Source: Planctomycetota bacterium (GTDB taxonomy: Bacteria > Planctomycetota > JACQVX01). Taken from it: a stretch of 52,247 nucleotides of DNA. The stretch lies in contig JACQVX010000178.1 of assembly GCA_016209495.1 (NCBI GenBank), positions 1 to 52,247 of the forward strand, read 5' to 3'. The position numbers were made by a program, and so were the translations under genes. The number at the start of each line of letters is the position of its first letter. Within the stretch, counting starts at the first letter, position 1. Below, one piece after another: positions 26,141-37,800 of the stretch. The notes under the pieces are model-generated. The model made no database searches. It had not been told where the DNA came from and saw only the letters and a program-made list of their open reading frames with translations.

Positions 26141-27513
26141 GTGACAGATGGAACGTGCATCACCAGACCTCTGCCCGCGCCAGGCCCCCGGGGCCGCGCG
26201 GGGTCCCCCTGGTCGGTCAACTGCTCGCCTTCCGCAGGGACCCCACGGGCTTCCTCCAGGACCTCGCCCGGAGGCATGGCGACCTGGTCCGCTTCCGGCT
26301 GGGGAGCCGGACCATCTACCTCCTCAACCACCCGGACCTCATCGAGGACGCCCTCGTCACCCGCGCCCAATGGCTCACCAAGAGCCGGGGCCTGGAGCGC
26401 GCCAGGCCCATCGTCGGGAATGGGCTGCTCACCAGCGAGGGCGAGTTCCACCTGCGCCAGCGCCGGCTCTGTCAGCCGGCCTTCCACCGCGCCCGCCTCG
26501 CCGTCTATGCCCGGGCCTTCGTGGACCACGCCGAGCGCGAGACCGCGCGCTGGGAGGACGGGGCGAACCTGGACATCGCGCGCGCCATGACGCGTCTGAC
26601 CATGGCCATCGTGGCGTGGACCCTCTTCCGGGTCGACGTGGAGGCCGAGGCCTCGGAGATCGGCGAGGCCCTGGAGACCGCCCTGGCCTGGCAGGGGCGG
26701 AGGTTCTACCCCTTCTACGACCTCCTGGCGCGTCTTCCCCTGCCGTCCAACCGGCGCTTCAGGGAGGCCATGGAGCGCCTGGACCGGACCATCCACCGGG
26801 TGATCGACGAGGGCCGGCGCGGCGGCGAGGAGCGCGGGGACCTGCTCTCCATCCTCCTGCGAGCCCGGGACGAGGAGGGGGACGGCCGGGGGATGAGCGA
26901 GGAGCAGCTCCGGGACGAGGCCATGACGGTCTTCCTGGCGGGCCACGGGACCATCGCCCACGCCCTCACCTGGACCTGGCACCTCCTCTCCATGCACCCG
27001 GAGGCCCAGGGGCGACTCCACGCGGAGCTGGACCGGGTACTGGGCGGCCGTGTCCCCACCCCCGAGGACGCGGATCGGCTGGACTTCACCCGCCGCGTCT
27101 TCGCCGAGTCCATGCGCCTCTATCCCCCCGCGTGGCTGCTGGGACGCCGGGCCGCCTCCGACTACCCCGTCGGCGACTATTGCCTGCCGCGGGGATCGAC
27201 CATCTTCCTCTGCCCCTATGTCACCCACCGCGACCCGCGCTTCTTCCCGCGACCGGAGGCCTTCGACCCGGACCGCTGGACCCCCGAGGCGGAGGCCGTC
27301 CGGCCGCGCTACGCCTACTTCCCATTCGGCGGAGGCAACCGGGTGTGCATCGGGGAGGCCTTCGCCTGGCTGGAGGGGGTCCTGGTGCTGGCCTGTGTCG
27401 CCCGGCGCTGGCGGGTGCGTCCCGCCCCTGGGGTCAGGGTCCGCATGGAACCGCGTCTCACCCTGGGCCCCCGCGGTGGACTGCGGGTGCTCCTCGAGGC
27501 CCGCCGTGGATGA
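26128..27513 (+). CDS. Cytochrome P450
   Basis: A soluble bacterial P450 that would oxidise a hydrophobic substrate using external redox partners, none of which is encoded nearby. The proline-rich start [14 protein letters not shown], the ExxR motif [10 protein letters not shown], and the haem loop [16 protein letters not shown] with its Cys ligand are all present in 461 residues. The I-helix reads [10 protein letters not shown]: the acidic residue of the usual A-G-x-E-T-T motif is Gly, which may alter oxygen activation. It is the first gene of the assembly-line cluster, so the substrate is probably the fatty acyl chain or the finished product. The start lies within the downstream 23-base repeat; GTG at 26134 is an alternative. 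Confidence 0.92.
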   Translation: MLVASDRWNVHHQTSARARPPGPRGVPLVGQLLAFRRDPTGFLQDLARRHGDLVRFRLGSRTIYLLNHPDLIEDALVTRAQWLTKSRGLERARPIVGNGLLTSEGEFHLRQRRLCQPAFHRARLAVYARAFVDHAERETARWEDGANLDIARAMTRLTMAIVAWTLFRVDVEAEASEIGEALETALAWQGRRFYPFYDLLARLPLPSNRRFREAMERLDRTIHRVIDEGRRGGEERGDLLSILLRARDEEGDGRGMSEEQLRDEAMTVFLAGHGTIAHALTWTWHLLSMHPEAQGRLHAELDRVLGGRVPTPEDADRLDFTRRVFAESMRLYPPAWLLGRRAASDYPVGDYCLPRGSTIFLCPYVTHRDPRFFPRPEAFDPDRWTPEAEAVRPRYAYFPFGGGNRVCIGEAFAWLEGVLVLACVARRWRVRPAPGVRVRMEPRLTLGPRGGLRVLLEARRG

Positions 27514-27520
27514 AGGAGGA
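27513..27520 (+). promoter_or_regulatory. Shine-Dalgarno sequence that decides a CTG start
   Basis: AAGGAGGA immediately follows the P450 stop and is 6 bases from CTG at 27527. No ATG, GTG or TTG lies at a suitable distance in that frame; GTG at 27506 is upstream of it, inside the P450 gene. Confidence 0.65.
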
Positions 27521-27526
27521 CGTCCC

Positions 27527-28819
27527 CTGAGCCCCATCGAGAAGGCCCTCTGGCGACTCAGCGACGGCGCCTCCATGAACTTCAGCCTCATGGCGCGGCT
27601 GCGCGGGCCGCTGTCCAGCGGGGCCCTGAGGGCGGCCCTGGACGCCGTCCAGGCCCGCCACCCGCTCCTGAGGGTGCGCATCGCCTCCGAGGGGGGCGGG
27701 GCCGGCGCGCCCGCCTTCCGTCCGGGAGGGGTCCCCCCGCTGCCGCTGCGGGAACTGGAAGGCGGAGAGGACTCCTGGGTCGAGCGGATGGAGGAGGAGA
27801 TCCACCGGGGCTTCCCCTGGGAGACCGGGCCCCTCTTCCGGTGCGTGCTCCTGCGCCACGGGGCCCAGGACGCCCGGGTGATGCTCACCTGCCACCACGC
27901 CGTCAGCGATGGGCTTTCCGCGGCCAAGTTGATGCAAGAGCTACTCCGGGTGGCCGGGGAGGGGGCGCGGCTCCCCCCCCTGGAAGACCGCGGACCCGTG
28001 GACGCGCGGCTGCCGCCGCAGGCGCTCGGTGCCGCCGGCCTCACCCTCCGGCTGCGCTTCGTCCTCCGGGAACTGTGGCGGGACCGCACCCTGGGACGCC
28101 CCGCCTTCCGGCTGGACCACGACGTCCCGCCCCACGAGCGCCGCACCCGCATCACCCCCCACCGCTTCGACGAGGCCTTCACGTCGGCCCTCCTGGAGCG
28201 CGCGCGGAGGGAGCGGGTGACGGTGCACGGCGTGGCCGCGGCGGCCCTGCTGCTGGCGGTGGCCCGGGACGCTGGGGCCGGCCAGGACGCGACGGTGGGC
28301 TGCGCCTCGCCCGTGGACCTGCGGCCGCAGCTCGTGCCCCCCGCGGGTGAGGAGGTGGGCTTCTTCGTGGCCATGTCGAAGTTCCGGCGGCGCATCCGGC
28401 GGGACACGGATCTCTGGGTGCTGGCACGGGCCATCCGCGAGGGACTCAAGCGGGACATGGCGACAAGGTTCCCCGCGGCCACCCTCCCGCTGGTAGCGCG
28501 GCTCTATCGCATGGCGGGCGGCGATGGTGCGAGCCCGCAGGAGCTGGCGCGGCGCTTCGCCGCCGCCACCCCCAACACCACCGGCCTCACGCACCTCGGA
28601 GGGCTGGACGCCCTGGGACGCTTCGGGGACCTGGAGGTGCAGGAGGTCCAGGGGGCGGCCGCCCTCTCGGCCCTGGGCCGGCTGGCGGGCGCCACGGCCC
28701 TCTTCCGCGGACGCCTCAGCTACTTCCTGCTCTGGCCGGAACCCAGCCTGGATCGTTCCCACGCGGAGGCCCTGGCCGGGGACATCCGGCGAGGGCTCCA
28801 GGAGTCGGTGACCCCGTGA
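27527..28819 (+). CDS. Stand-alone condensation-type acyltransferase (PapA-like); CTG start proposed
   Basis: The protein is a single condensation domain of 430 residues. [10 protein letters not shown] near residue 125 is the HHxxxDG catalytic motif, and [12 protein letters not shown] with GFFVAMSKF matches the latch region of the PapA/condensation superfamily. Such enzymes esterify hydroxyl groups with acyl chains carried on a carrier protein or CoA. The ORF-track start at 27050 lies inside the P450. CTG at 27527 has an ideal Shine-Dalgarno 6 bases away and yields LSPIEKALW, typical of the family; GTG at 27506 is the alternative. Its stop overlaps the GTG of the megasynthase (GTGA). A likely role is O-acylation of the beta-hydroxyl made by the assembly line. 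Confidence 0.8.
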   Translation: MSPIEKALWRLSDGASMNFSLMARLRGPLSSGALRAALDAVQARHPLLRVRIASEGGGAGAPAFRPGGVPPLPLRELEGGEDSWVERMEEEIHRGFPWETGPLFRCVLLRHGAQDARVMLTCHHAVSDGLSAAKLMQELLRVAGEGARLPPLEDRGPVDARLPPQALGAAGLTLRLRFVLRELWRDRTLGRPAFRLDHDVPPHERRTRITPHRFDEAFTSALLERARRERVTVHGVAAAALLLAVARDAGAGQDATVGCASPVDLRPQLVPPAGEEVGFFVAMSKFRRRIRRDTDLWVLARAIREGLKRDMATRFPAATLPLVARLYRMAGGDGASPQELARRFAAATPNTTGLTHLGGLDALGRFGDLEVQEVQGAAALSALGRLAGATALFRGRLSYFLLWPEPSLDRSHAEALAGDIRRGLQESVTP

Positions 28820-31800
28820 CCTTGCCGGGCCTCGAGACCCTGGCGGACCTGGTGGAGCATCGCGCCGGGCTCCAGCCCGGGCAGACTGCCTTCCGCTTCC
28901 TGGAGGCGGATGGGGCCGAGATCGCCATCGACTACGACGGCCTGGCCCGGGAGGCCCGGAGGATCGCCGGGGTCCTCCTCCAGGCGGCGGGCCCCGGAGA
29001 CCGGGCCCTCCTCCTCTACCCGCCGGGTCTGGACTTCGTCCGCGCCTTCTTCGCCTGCCAGTACGCCGGCGTGGTCGCGGTCCCCCTGCACCTGCCCCAT
29101 ACCTTGCCCATGGTGGCGAGGTTGCAGGAGATCGCCCGGGACTCCGGGGCCACCGTGGGCCTGGCGACGGGCGAGGTCCTCCAGCGCCAGGGACCGAAGC
29201 TCTCCCAGGTGGCCCTGCTCAAGGAGCTGCGCTGGCTGGCGACGGACGCCGCCACGGAGGCCGCACCCGCGAGCCCGGCGGCCACGCGGCCCGGGGACCT
29301 GGCCCTCCTCCAGTACACCTCGGGCTCGACGGGCACCCCCAAGGGGGTGATGCTCGACCACCGCAACCTGCTGGGGCACGCCGCACAACTCCACGAGGGC
29401 TACGGCTCCCGCGAATGGCCCGGCACCCCCGTCGTCTCGTGGCTCCCCACCTTCCACGACATGGGCCTGGTGAGCGGCCTCCTCGCGCCCCTCTACTCGG
29501 GCCGTCCCTGCGTGATGCTCTCCCCCGCCTCCGTGGCCCATCGCCCGTTGCGCTGGCTGGAGGCCATCTCCCGGCACCGGGCCACCGGCAGCGGCGGGCC
29601 CAACTTCGCCTACGAGCTCTGCGTGCGGCGGGTCCCGCCGGAGGGGCGCCGGGGGCTCGACCTCTCCTGCTGGCGGGTGGCCTTCTGCGGCGCCGAACCG
29701 GTCCGCGCCCAGACCCTGGATCGCTTCGCCGAGGCCTACGCCCCCTTCGGCTTCCGCCGGGAGGCCTTCCTCCCCTGTTACGGCCTGGCGGAGGCAACCC
29801 TGGCGGTGACGGGTCGCGGGGCCCCGCCGCGGCCCGACGTCCCGCTGGAATCGCCGCTCTCCTGCGGGCGTCCGCTCGAAGGGGTCGAGGTGCGCATCGT
29901 GGACCCGGCGAGCGGCCGCCCCCGTCCCCCCGGGGGGGAGGGGGAGATATGGGTGGCCGGACCCGGCGTCGCCCGGGGCTACTGGGGGAGGGCGGAGGAG
30001 ACGGAACGCACCTTCCGGGCGCGCATCGAGGGCGAGGAGGGCGGCCCCTGGCTGCGCACCGGCGACCTGGGCTTCCTGCGGGAGGGTGAGCTGCACGTCA
30101 CCGGCCGCGCGCGGGACCTCATCATCATCCGGGGGGTGAACTACCACCCCCAGGACCTGGAGGCCACGGTGGAGGGCTGCCACCCGGCCCTGGAGTGGGG
30201 CGGCGCGGCGGCCTTCTCCATCGACGCCGACGGAGAGGAAGGGCTCGCCATCGTGGCCGAGGCGAGGCGCAGCGCCCGCCGGGCGGTGAAGGGGGCCGTG
30301 GACGACGTGCGGGCGGCGGTCACGGAAGCCCACGGTATCGTCCCGCGGGCGGTGGCGCTCTTGCAGCCGGGCCGTCTCCCCCGGACCTCCAGCGGGAAGG
30401 TGCGACGCGCGGCCTGCCGGGAGGCCTTCCTCGCCGGGACCCTCGAGGCCATCGAGGAGTGGCACGCCCCGGCGGTCCCATGCCCGCCGCCGCCGGAGGC
30501 CGGCGTCCGGTCGCCCGAGGCGGGCGCCGACGCCATCCGCGCCTGGCTCCTGGCAAGGGCGGCGCGGGAGCTGGGCCTGAGCGCCGCGGACCTGGACCCC
30601 CACGCCACCTTCGCGGCCCTGGGGCTGGACTCCCTGACGCTCGCCTCCCTGGCAGGGGAGCTGGAGGCCTGGCTGGGCAGACCGCTCCCGGTCACGTTGC
30701 TCTGGGACCACCCCACCCCCGACGCCCTGGCCCGGCACCTGGCGGCGGCTCAGGTGTCCTCGCCCGCCGAGACGCCAGCGCGGCCATGCGCCGCCGAAGA
30801 GCCCATCGCCGTGGTGGGGATGGCCTGCCGATTCCCCGGGGCGGACCACCCGGAGGCATTCTGGCGCCTGCTGCGGGAGGGGGTGGACGCCGTCTCGGAG
30901 GTCCCCGCGGACCGCTGGGACATCGAGGCCTGGTACGACCCGCGGCCGGCGACCCCCGGGAAGATGTCTACCCGCTGGGGCGGCTTCGTCGGTGGCATCG
31001 ATCGTTTCGACGCGGCCTTCTTCGGCATTGCGCCGCGGGAGGCGGCGGCCATGGACCCCCAGCAGCGCCTGCTCCTGGAGGTGGGCTGGGAGGCCCTGGA
31101 GGACGCCGGCCTCGCCCTGGAGCGGGCGGGCCAGGGCCGCGCCGGGGTCTACATCGGTATCTCCAGCAGCGACTACTCCAGGCACCTCCTCGGGGACGCG
31201 GGGCGGGTGGACGCCTACGCGGGCACGGGCAACGCCCACAGCATCGCCGCCAACCGCCTCTCCTACCTCCTGGACCTGCGGGGGCCGAGCCTGGCGGTGG
31301 ACACGGCGTGCTCCTCGTCCCTGGTGGCGATCCACCTGGCCTGCCAGGGCCTGCGCCAGGGCGAGTGCCGCATGGCCCTCGCGGGGGGCGTGAACGTCAT
31401 CCTCTCCCCGGAGCTCACCGTGGCCTTCTCCCAGGCCCGGATGATGGCCGCCGACGGCCGGTGCAAGGCCTTCGATGAGCGCGCCGACGGCTACGTGCGC
31501 GGGGAGGGCTGCGGGGTGGTGGTCCTCAAGCGCCTCGCCGACGCCCGGGCCGACGGCGACACGGTCCTGGCGGTCATCCGGGGCAGCGCCGTCAACCAGG
31601 ACGGCCGCAGCAACGGGCTGACGGCCCCCAGCGGTCTCGCCCAGCAGTCGGTCATCCGCGAGGCGCAGGGACGAGCCGGCGTGACCCCCTGGGAGATCGG
31701 CTACGTGGAGGCCCACGGCACCGGCACCCCCCTGGGCGACCCCATCGAGGTGGCGGCCCTGAGCGGGGTCTTCGCCGGGGCGCCCTGCGCCCTGGGGTCG

Positions 31801-34800
31801 GTGAAGACCAACCTGGGCCACCTGGAGGCCGCGGCGGGCATCGCCGGCCTCATCAAGGTGGTCCTGGCCCTCCTCCACGAGGAGCTCCCGCCGACGCTGC
31901 ACCTGCGGCGCGTCAACCCGCGCATTAAGAACCGGGGACTGCCGTTCATCTTCCCCGGCGTGGCCCTCCCCTGGGAGGCAGGGAGGGAGCGACGCATCGC
32001 GGGGGTCAGCTCCTTCGGCTTCGGCGGGACCAACGCGCACTTGGTGGTGGAGGAGGCGCCCGCATCGGGCGCTGCGGGGCCGGAGGCGGGGCCAGCGGCG
32101 GGCCCGGAGCGGCCCCGGCAGCTCCTGGCCCTCTCGGCCCGCAGCCCCACGGCCCTCGCCGCCCTGGCGCGGGCCATGGCGCGGGAGCTGGAGGCGGGTG
32201 CGCCCCTGGCGGACCTCTGCCACAGCGCCAACACAGGGCGCTCGGCCATGCCCCACCGCCTGGCCCTGACCGCCGGCTCCGCCGCGGAGCTGGCGGAGCG
32301 CCTGGAGGCCTTCGTCGCCTCGGGCGACCCGCGTCCTGCCTGTGGCGTTCCGCCTCGGGTGGCCTTCCTCTGCACGGGCCAGGGGGCCCAGCGCCCGGGG
32401 ATGGGCGCGGAGCTCTATCGTACCCAGCCCGTCTTCCACTCCGTCCTGGACCGATGCGAGGCCGCCCTCGCAGAGAGGCGAGGGCGGTCGCTCCTGGACG
32501 TCATGTTCGGCCGCACGCCCGATGCGGCGCTGCTCCTGGATCGCACCGCGTGGACGCAGCCCGCCCTCTACGCCCTGGAGGTGGCGCTGGCGGAGCTCTG
32601 GGCCTCCTGGGGCATCCGCCCCGCCATGGTCCTCGGCCACAGCGTCGGCGAGCTGGCGGCCGCCTGCGTCGCGGGTGCCCTGGACCTGGAGGAGGGTCTC
32701 CTCCTGGCGGCGGAGCGGGGCAGGCTCATGGACGCCCTCCCGGAGGGCGGGGCCATGGCGGCGGTCTTCGCCCCGCGGGCGGCGGCCCGGGAGGCCATCG
32801 AGCGGGCGGGCGCGGCGGGGGCCGTGGAGGTGGCGGCGGTGAACGCGCCCCGGCATACGCTCATCTCCGGTGAGGCCCCCGCGCTGGACCGGGTCCTGCA
32901 GGACCTCGATGCCGGCGGGATCGGACACCGGCGCCTGCGGGTCTCCCACGCCTTCCATACGCGGCTCCTGGAGCCCATGCTGGGCGAGCTGGAGGCGCTG
33001 GCGGGCCGGCTGCAGGCGCGCGAGCCGCGCCTGCCCTGGGCCTCCAACCTGGACGGGGCCTTCCTGCGCGGGGCGCCGGGGGGCGCCTACTGGCGGCGCC
33101 AGGCGCGGGACCCGGTGGAGTTCGCCGCGGGGGTGCGGACGATCCAGGCCGCTGGGGTGGACCTGTGGCTGGAGCTGGGGCCCGGGGCGACCCTCCTGGG
33201 CCTGGCCCGCGCCGCCGGTGCCTCCGGGGGCATGCTGGCCTCCCTGGCCCGGGACCGGGACGACTGGGACGTCCTCCTGGAGGGGCTCGGGCGCCTCTAC
33301 GAGGCGGGGGCGGCGGTGGACGGACGGGGCCTGGACCGGGGCTTCCACCGGCGGCGGATCCGGCTGCCGACCTATCCCTTCGAGCGGGTGCGGCACTGGA
33401 TCGAGGCGGCACCGCGCCGGGACGCGGGGCCACCGGATCGCCCGGTCCACGTCCTGGCCCTCTCGGCGGCGGGGGAGGACGCCCTGCGGGACCGCGCACG
33501 GTCCCTCGAGGGCTACCTGCAGGCGCCGTCGCTGCCGGCCCTGGGCGACCTCTGCGCCACGGTGAACGGGGCCGACCGTGGGGAGGCGCACCGGATGGCC
33601 GTCGTGGCCGCGGGCCATGAGGAGTTGAGGGAGGGGCTGGCTCGCTGGCTCGGGGCGCCTCCCGACCCGCCCGCGGAGGGGCGGCCCCGGCTGGCCTTCC
33701 TCTTCACCCCGATCGGATCCCAGTACCCCGGCATGGCCCGGCAGCTCCACCGCACCCAGCCGGCATTCCGTTCGGCCCTGGAGGAGTGCCTCGCGCACCT
33801 GGCCCCCGCCTCCTTCCCGGTGGCGGACTACCTCCTGGCGGCGGAGCCGCCCCGGCCCCTCCAGGTGGACGAGCCCTGGCGCACCTTCCCGGCCCTCTTC
33901 GCCTTCGACTACGCCCTCGCGCGGGTCTGGGAGTCCTGGGGGGTGCGGCCCGACGCGGTCCTGGGCTACAGCTTCACCGAGAACGTCGCCGCCTGCATCG
34001 CCGGGGTCCTTCCCCTGGAGGAGGCCACACGGATGCTCCTGGAAGAGGTGCGCCTCTTCGAGGAGCTCCCGCGGGGGGCCATGGCAGCGGTGGCCTGCTC
34101 CGAGGCCCGCCTCGCCCCCTGGCTGGGGCCCCTGGGCGGGCGCGTGCGCGTCGCCGTCCCCATGGCGCCGGAGGTGGTGGTGATCTCCGGCGAGGTCGAG
34201 GCCGTGGAGGCGGTGCTTCGCCGCTGCGAGGCGGAGGGGATCTGGACGCGGCGCTGGGAGGTGAGTCGCGCCTTCCACGGCCCCCTGGTGGACCCCATGC
34301 TGGAGGCCTGGACGGCCTTCCTCCGGGGGCTGCGCTTCACCCCTCCGCGCATGCGCTGGGTCACGAACCTCACGGGCGCCTGGTTCGACCCGGACGAGAC
34401 GCCGCCGGCGGCCTACTGGGCACGCCAGCCCCGGGACCCCACGCGCCTCGAGCCCTGCCTGCGCTTCCTCCGGGGGGAGGGCTACCGGTTCTTCCTGGAG
34501 ATCGGCCCCAGGCCGAATCTCTGCCGCCTCTTCGAACGGGCCATGCCCCCCGAGGCGGGGACTCGATTCATCCCGTCCCTGGGCGGCGAGCCTTCGGGCT
34601 CGACCTGGCGCGACCTGCTCTCGGCGACGGTCCGACTCTATACCGGGGGCGTCCCCCTCTCCTGGCGGGGCTTCGAGGAGGGCTACCGCCGCTCGCGGGT
34701 GCCCTTGCCGGTGGACCTCGCCGCCGCGGCCGGCGAGGCGGTCGAGGACGACCGTAGGGTCTCCCGGGGGCAGGTGCGCGGGCTCTTCTACGAGTTGACC

Positions 34801-37800
34801 CTTCGACCCAAGCACCGGGCGCACCGGGGCGGCGTCCTCGACGGATCCAGCGGGCCCTTGCTGGTCTTCGGCGACGGGGGACCGGTGGGCCACTTCCTCG
34901 TCTCCGCCCTGGAGGCCCGGGGTCTCGCCTGTGCCCAGGTCCACCCGGGGGAGGACTGGGAACAACTCGACGGCGGCGGCTACCGCTGCGACCCCACGCG
35001 GCCGGTGCACCTGGACGTCCTCCTGGCGTCCCTCCCGCGCCCGCCTCTGGCGGTCGTGGACCTGCGGGGCCTGGACCCGGGTCCCCCTGCGCTCGCCTGC
35101 GAGCGCCTCCTCGTCCTGGTGCAGGCGCTGCTGCGACGCGGGGGCCCGACGCCCCCGCGCCTGCACATCGCAACCCTCGGGGCCGTGGGCACCGGGCGCG
35201 AGGGCGCGTCGCTGGAATTGGGCTCGGCGCCCCTCTGGGGGCTGGCCCTGGGCATCGCCCTGGAGCGCCCGGAGTGCTGGGGAGGTGTGGTGGACCTGGA
35301 GGCGGGGCCTGGCGTGCAGCAAGCGCGGTGGCTCATACAGGAGCTGGCTCGCCCCGACGGGGAGACCCTGGTGGCCTATCGCCGAGGCCGGCGCCATGTG
35401 GTGAGGTTGGTCCCGGCGCCGGACCCGGACCCCGAGGGCCGCGCACCGTATTTCCAGTGCCGGCCGGACGGGACCTACCTCATCACCGGCGGGCTGGGCC
35501 GCCTGGGCCTGAAGCTGGCGCGGTGGCTGGCAGGCCGGGGGGCGAGGCGCCTCGTCCTGGTGGGCCGTCGCGGCCTCCCACCCCGCGTCGAGTGGGGACG
35601 GGAGGAGGCGGACCGCACGACGGCGGCGCGCATCGCCGTGGTGCGTGGCCTGGAGGCCCGCGGCGCCACGGTGCGCGTCCTGGAGGCGGACGTGGCGGAC
35701 GCCGAGGCCATGGGGAGGCTGCTGGGCCGGGTGCGCGAGGAGCTGCCCGAGCTGCGCGGGGTCTTCCACCTCGCGGGCGAGCTGCGGGCGCGGCCCCTGG
35801 AGTCGGTGGACGCCGGGGACCTGGATGCCGTCCTGCGGCCCAAGGTGCAGGGGGCATGGGTGCTGCACGAGCTCACCCGGGAGCTGCCCCTGGACGTCTT
35901 CGTACTCTACTCCTCGGGCGCAGCGGTCTGGGGTTCCCGCGACCTCGCCCCCTACGCCGCCGCCAACGCCTACCTCGGGGCCCTGGCCTGGCATCGCCGG
36001 GCCCTGGGCCTACCGGCGGTGGCCCTGGACTGGGGACCTTGGGCGCAGGGCGCCATGGGCGCCGGGCGCATGGAGGAGCTGGAGCGCTCCGGCGTGGGCG
36101 CCCTGGCGGACGGGCACGCCCTGGCGGCCCTGGGCCTCGCCCTCAGCACCGGGGGCGCCCGCTACGCGGTCGCGGAGCTGCGGCCCGCGCGCCTGCGCGC
36201 CCTCTACGAGGCCACAGCCCTGGCGCCCCTCGTGGAGGACCTCGCCCCGCCCGAGGCCGAGGGGGCCGGATCGGCCTCCCCGGCCGGGCCGGGGTCCGCG
36301 GCAGGGACCCTGGCGGGACGCATCCGCGAGGCCCCCGAGGAGGAACGGCGCGACCTGGTGGGGGACGCCCTGCGCACCCGCGTCGCACGGGCGCTGGGGG
36401 TGGACCCGGACCGGCTGGACCCGGTTCGACCCCTGGACACCCTGGGGCTGGACTCCCTCATGGCCATGGAGCTGAAGAAGGCCATCGAAGTGGACCTTGG
36501 GGTAGAGGTCCCCCTCGTGCGCCTCCTCCGGGGGACCGGCCTTGCGTCACTCACCGACGTCCTGCTCGCGGAGCTGGCCTCCGGCGAGGACGCCGGCCCG
36601 GCCCTGCCCGAGGCCCGTCCCGACCCGGCCTCGCGCTACGAGCCCTTCCCCCTCTCGGACATGCAGCAGGCCTACTGGCTGGGGCGGGGCGGCCACTTCG
36701 AGCTGGGGAACGTGGCGGCCCGTGGCTACATGGAGTTCGAGGCCGCGGGCCTGGAGCTTCCGCGGCTGGAGGCCTCCCTGCGCCGGCTCATCGACCGCCA
36801 CGACATGCTGCGGGCGGTGGTCCTCTCCGAGTCGGCCCAGCGCGTCCTTCCGGAGGTCCCGCCCTGCGTCATCGAGGCGGAGGACCTGCGCGACATGCCG
36901 GCCTCGGAGCGCGAACGCCGGCTGCTGGCGGCGCGGGGGCGCATGGTCGGCGCGGGCTCCCCCGATCCGTCTCGCTGGCCTCTCTTCGAGGTCCGCGCCC
37001 ACCTCCTCCCCGGGGGGCGGCTGCGGCTGCACGTCAGCGTGGAGAACCTGATCCTGGATGGCTGGAGCTTCCTCCTCCTGGTGGAGGAGTGGCGCCGGCT
37101 CTATGAGGCCCCCGACGACCCGCTGCCGCCCCTGGAGCTGGGCTTCCGGGACTACGTCCTCCACCTCGCAGCCCTGGAGGATCACCCCCTCTACCGCCGC
37201 GACCGGGACTGGTGGTGGGCGCGCCTGGAGTCTCTCCCCCCGGCCCCGGAGCTGCCCCTGGCCGCCCCGGTGAACGAGCTGCGGGCGCCCCGCTCGGTGA
37301 ACCGCACGGCGCGGCTCGACGAGGCCGCCTGGACGACCCTCAAGGCCCGCGCTGCCCGAGGGGGGCTGACGGCATCGGGGGCGGTCTGCTCCGCCTTCGC
37401 CGAGGTGCTCTCGACGTGGAGCGCCACGCCCCGCTTCACCATCAATTGCCTGCACTTCAACCGCCTCCCCGTCCACCCCCAGGTCCAGGCCATCGCCGGG
37501 AACTTCAGCTCCACGGGGCTCCTGGCCGTGGACTCCCAGGCCGACGCCTCCTTCCGGGAGCGGGCCCGGCAGGTCCAGGAGCAGCTCTGGGCCGACATGC
37601 ACCACGGACATGTCAGCGGTGTGCGAGTCCTTCGAGAGCTGAACCGGCTCCGGGGCGGGAGCACCCGAGCCTCCATGCCCATCGTCTACTCCAGCACCCT
37701 GGCACTGGACGCGGGGCGCGCCGGGAGTTCGCCCCTCGCCTGGCTCGGGGAGGTGGTCCATCGCGGGGTGCAGACCCCCCAGGTCCTCCTCGACCACCAG

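Noticed and set aside
28720-35994. 2424-residue ORF on the - strand (also 36547..39591 - and 4189..6144 -)
   Set aside because: These are shadows of the + strand genes caused by very high GC. They show no domain motifs, while the + strand frames have complete catalytic motifs throughout.
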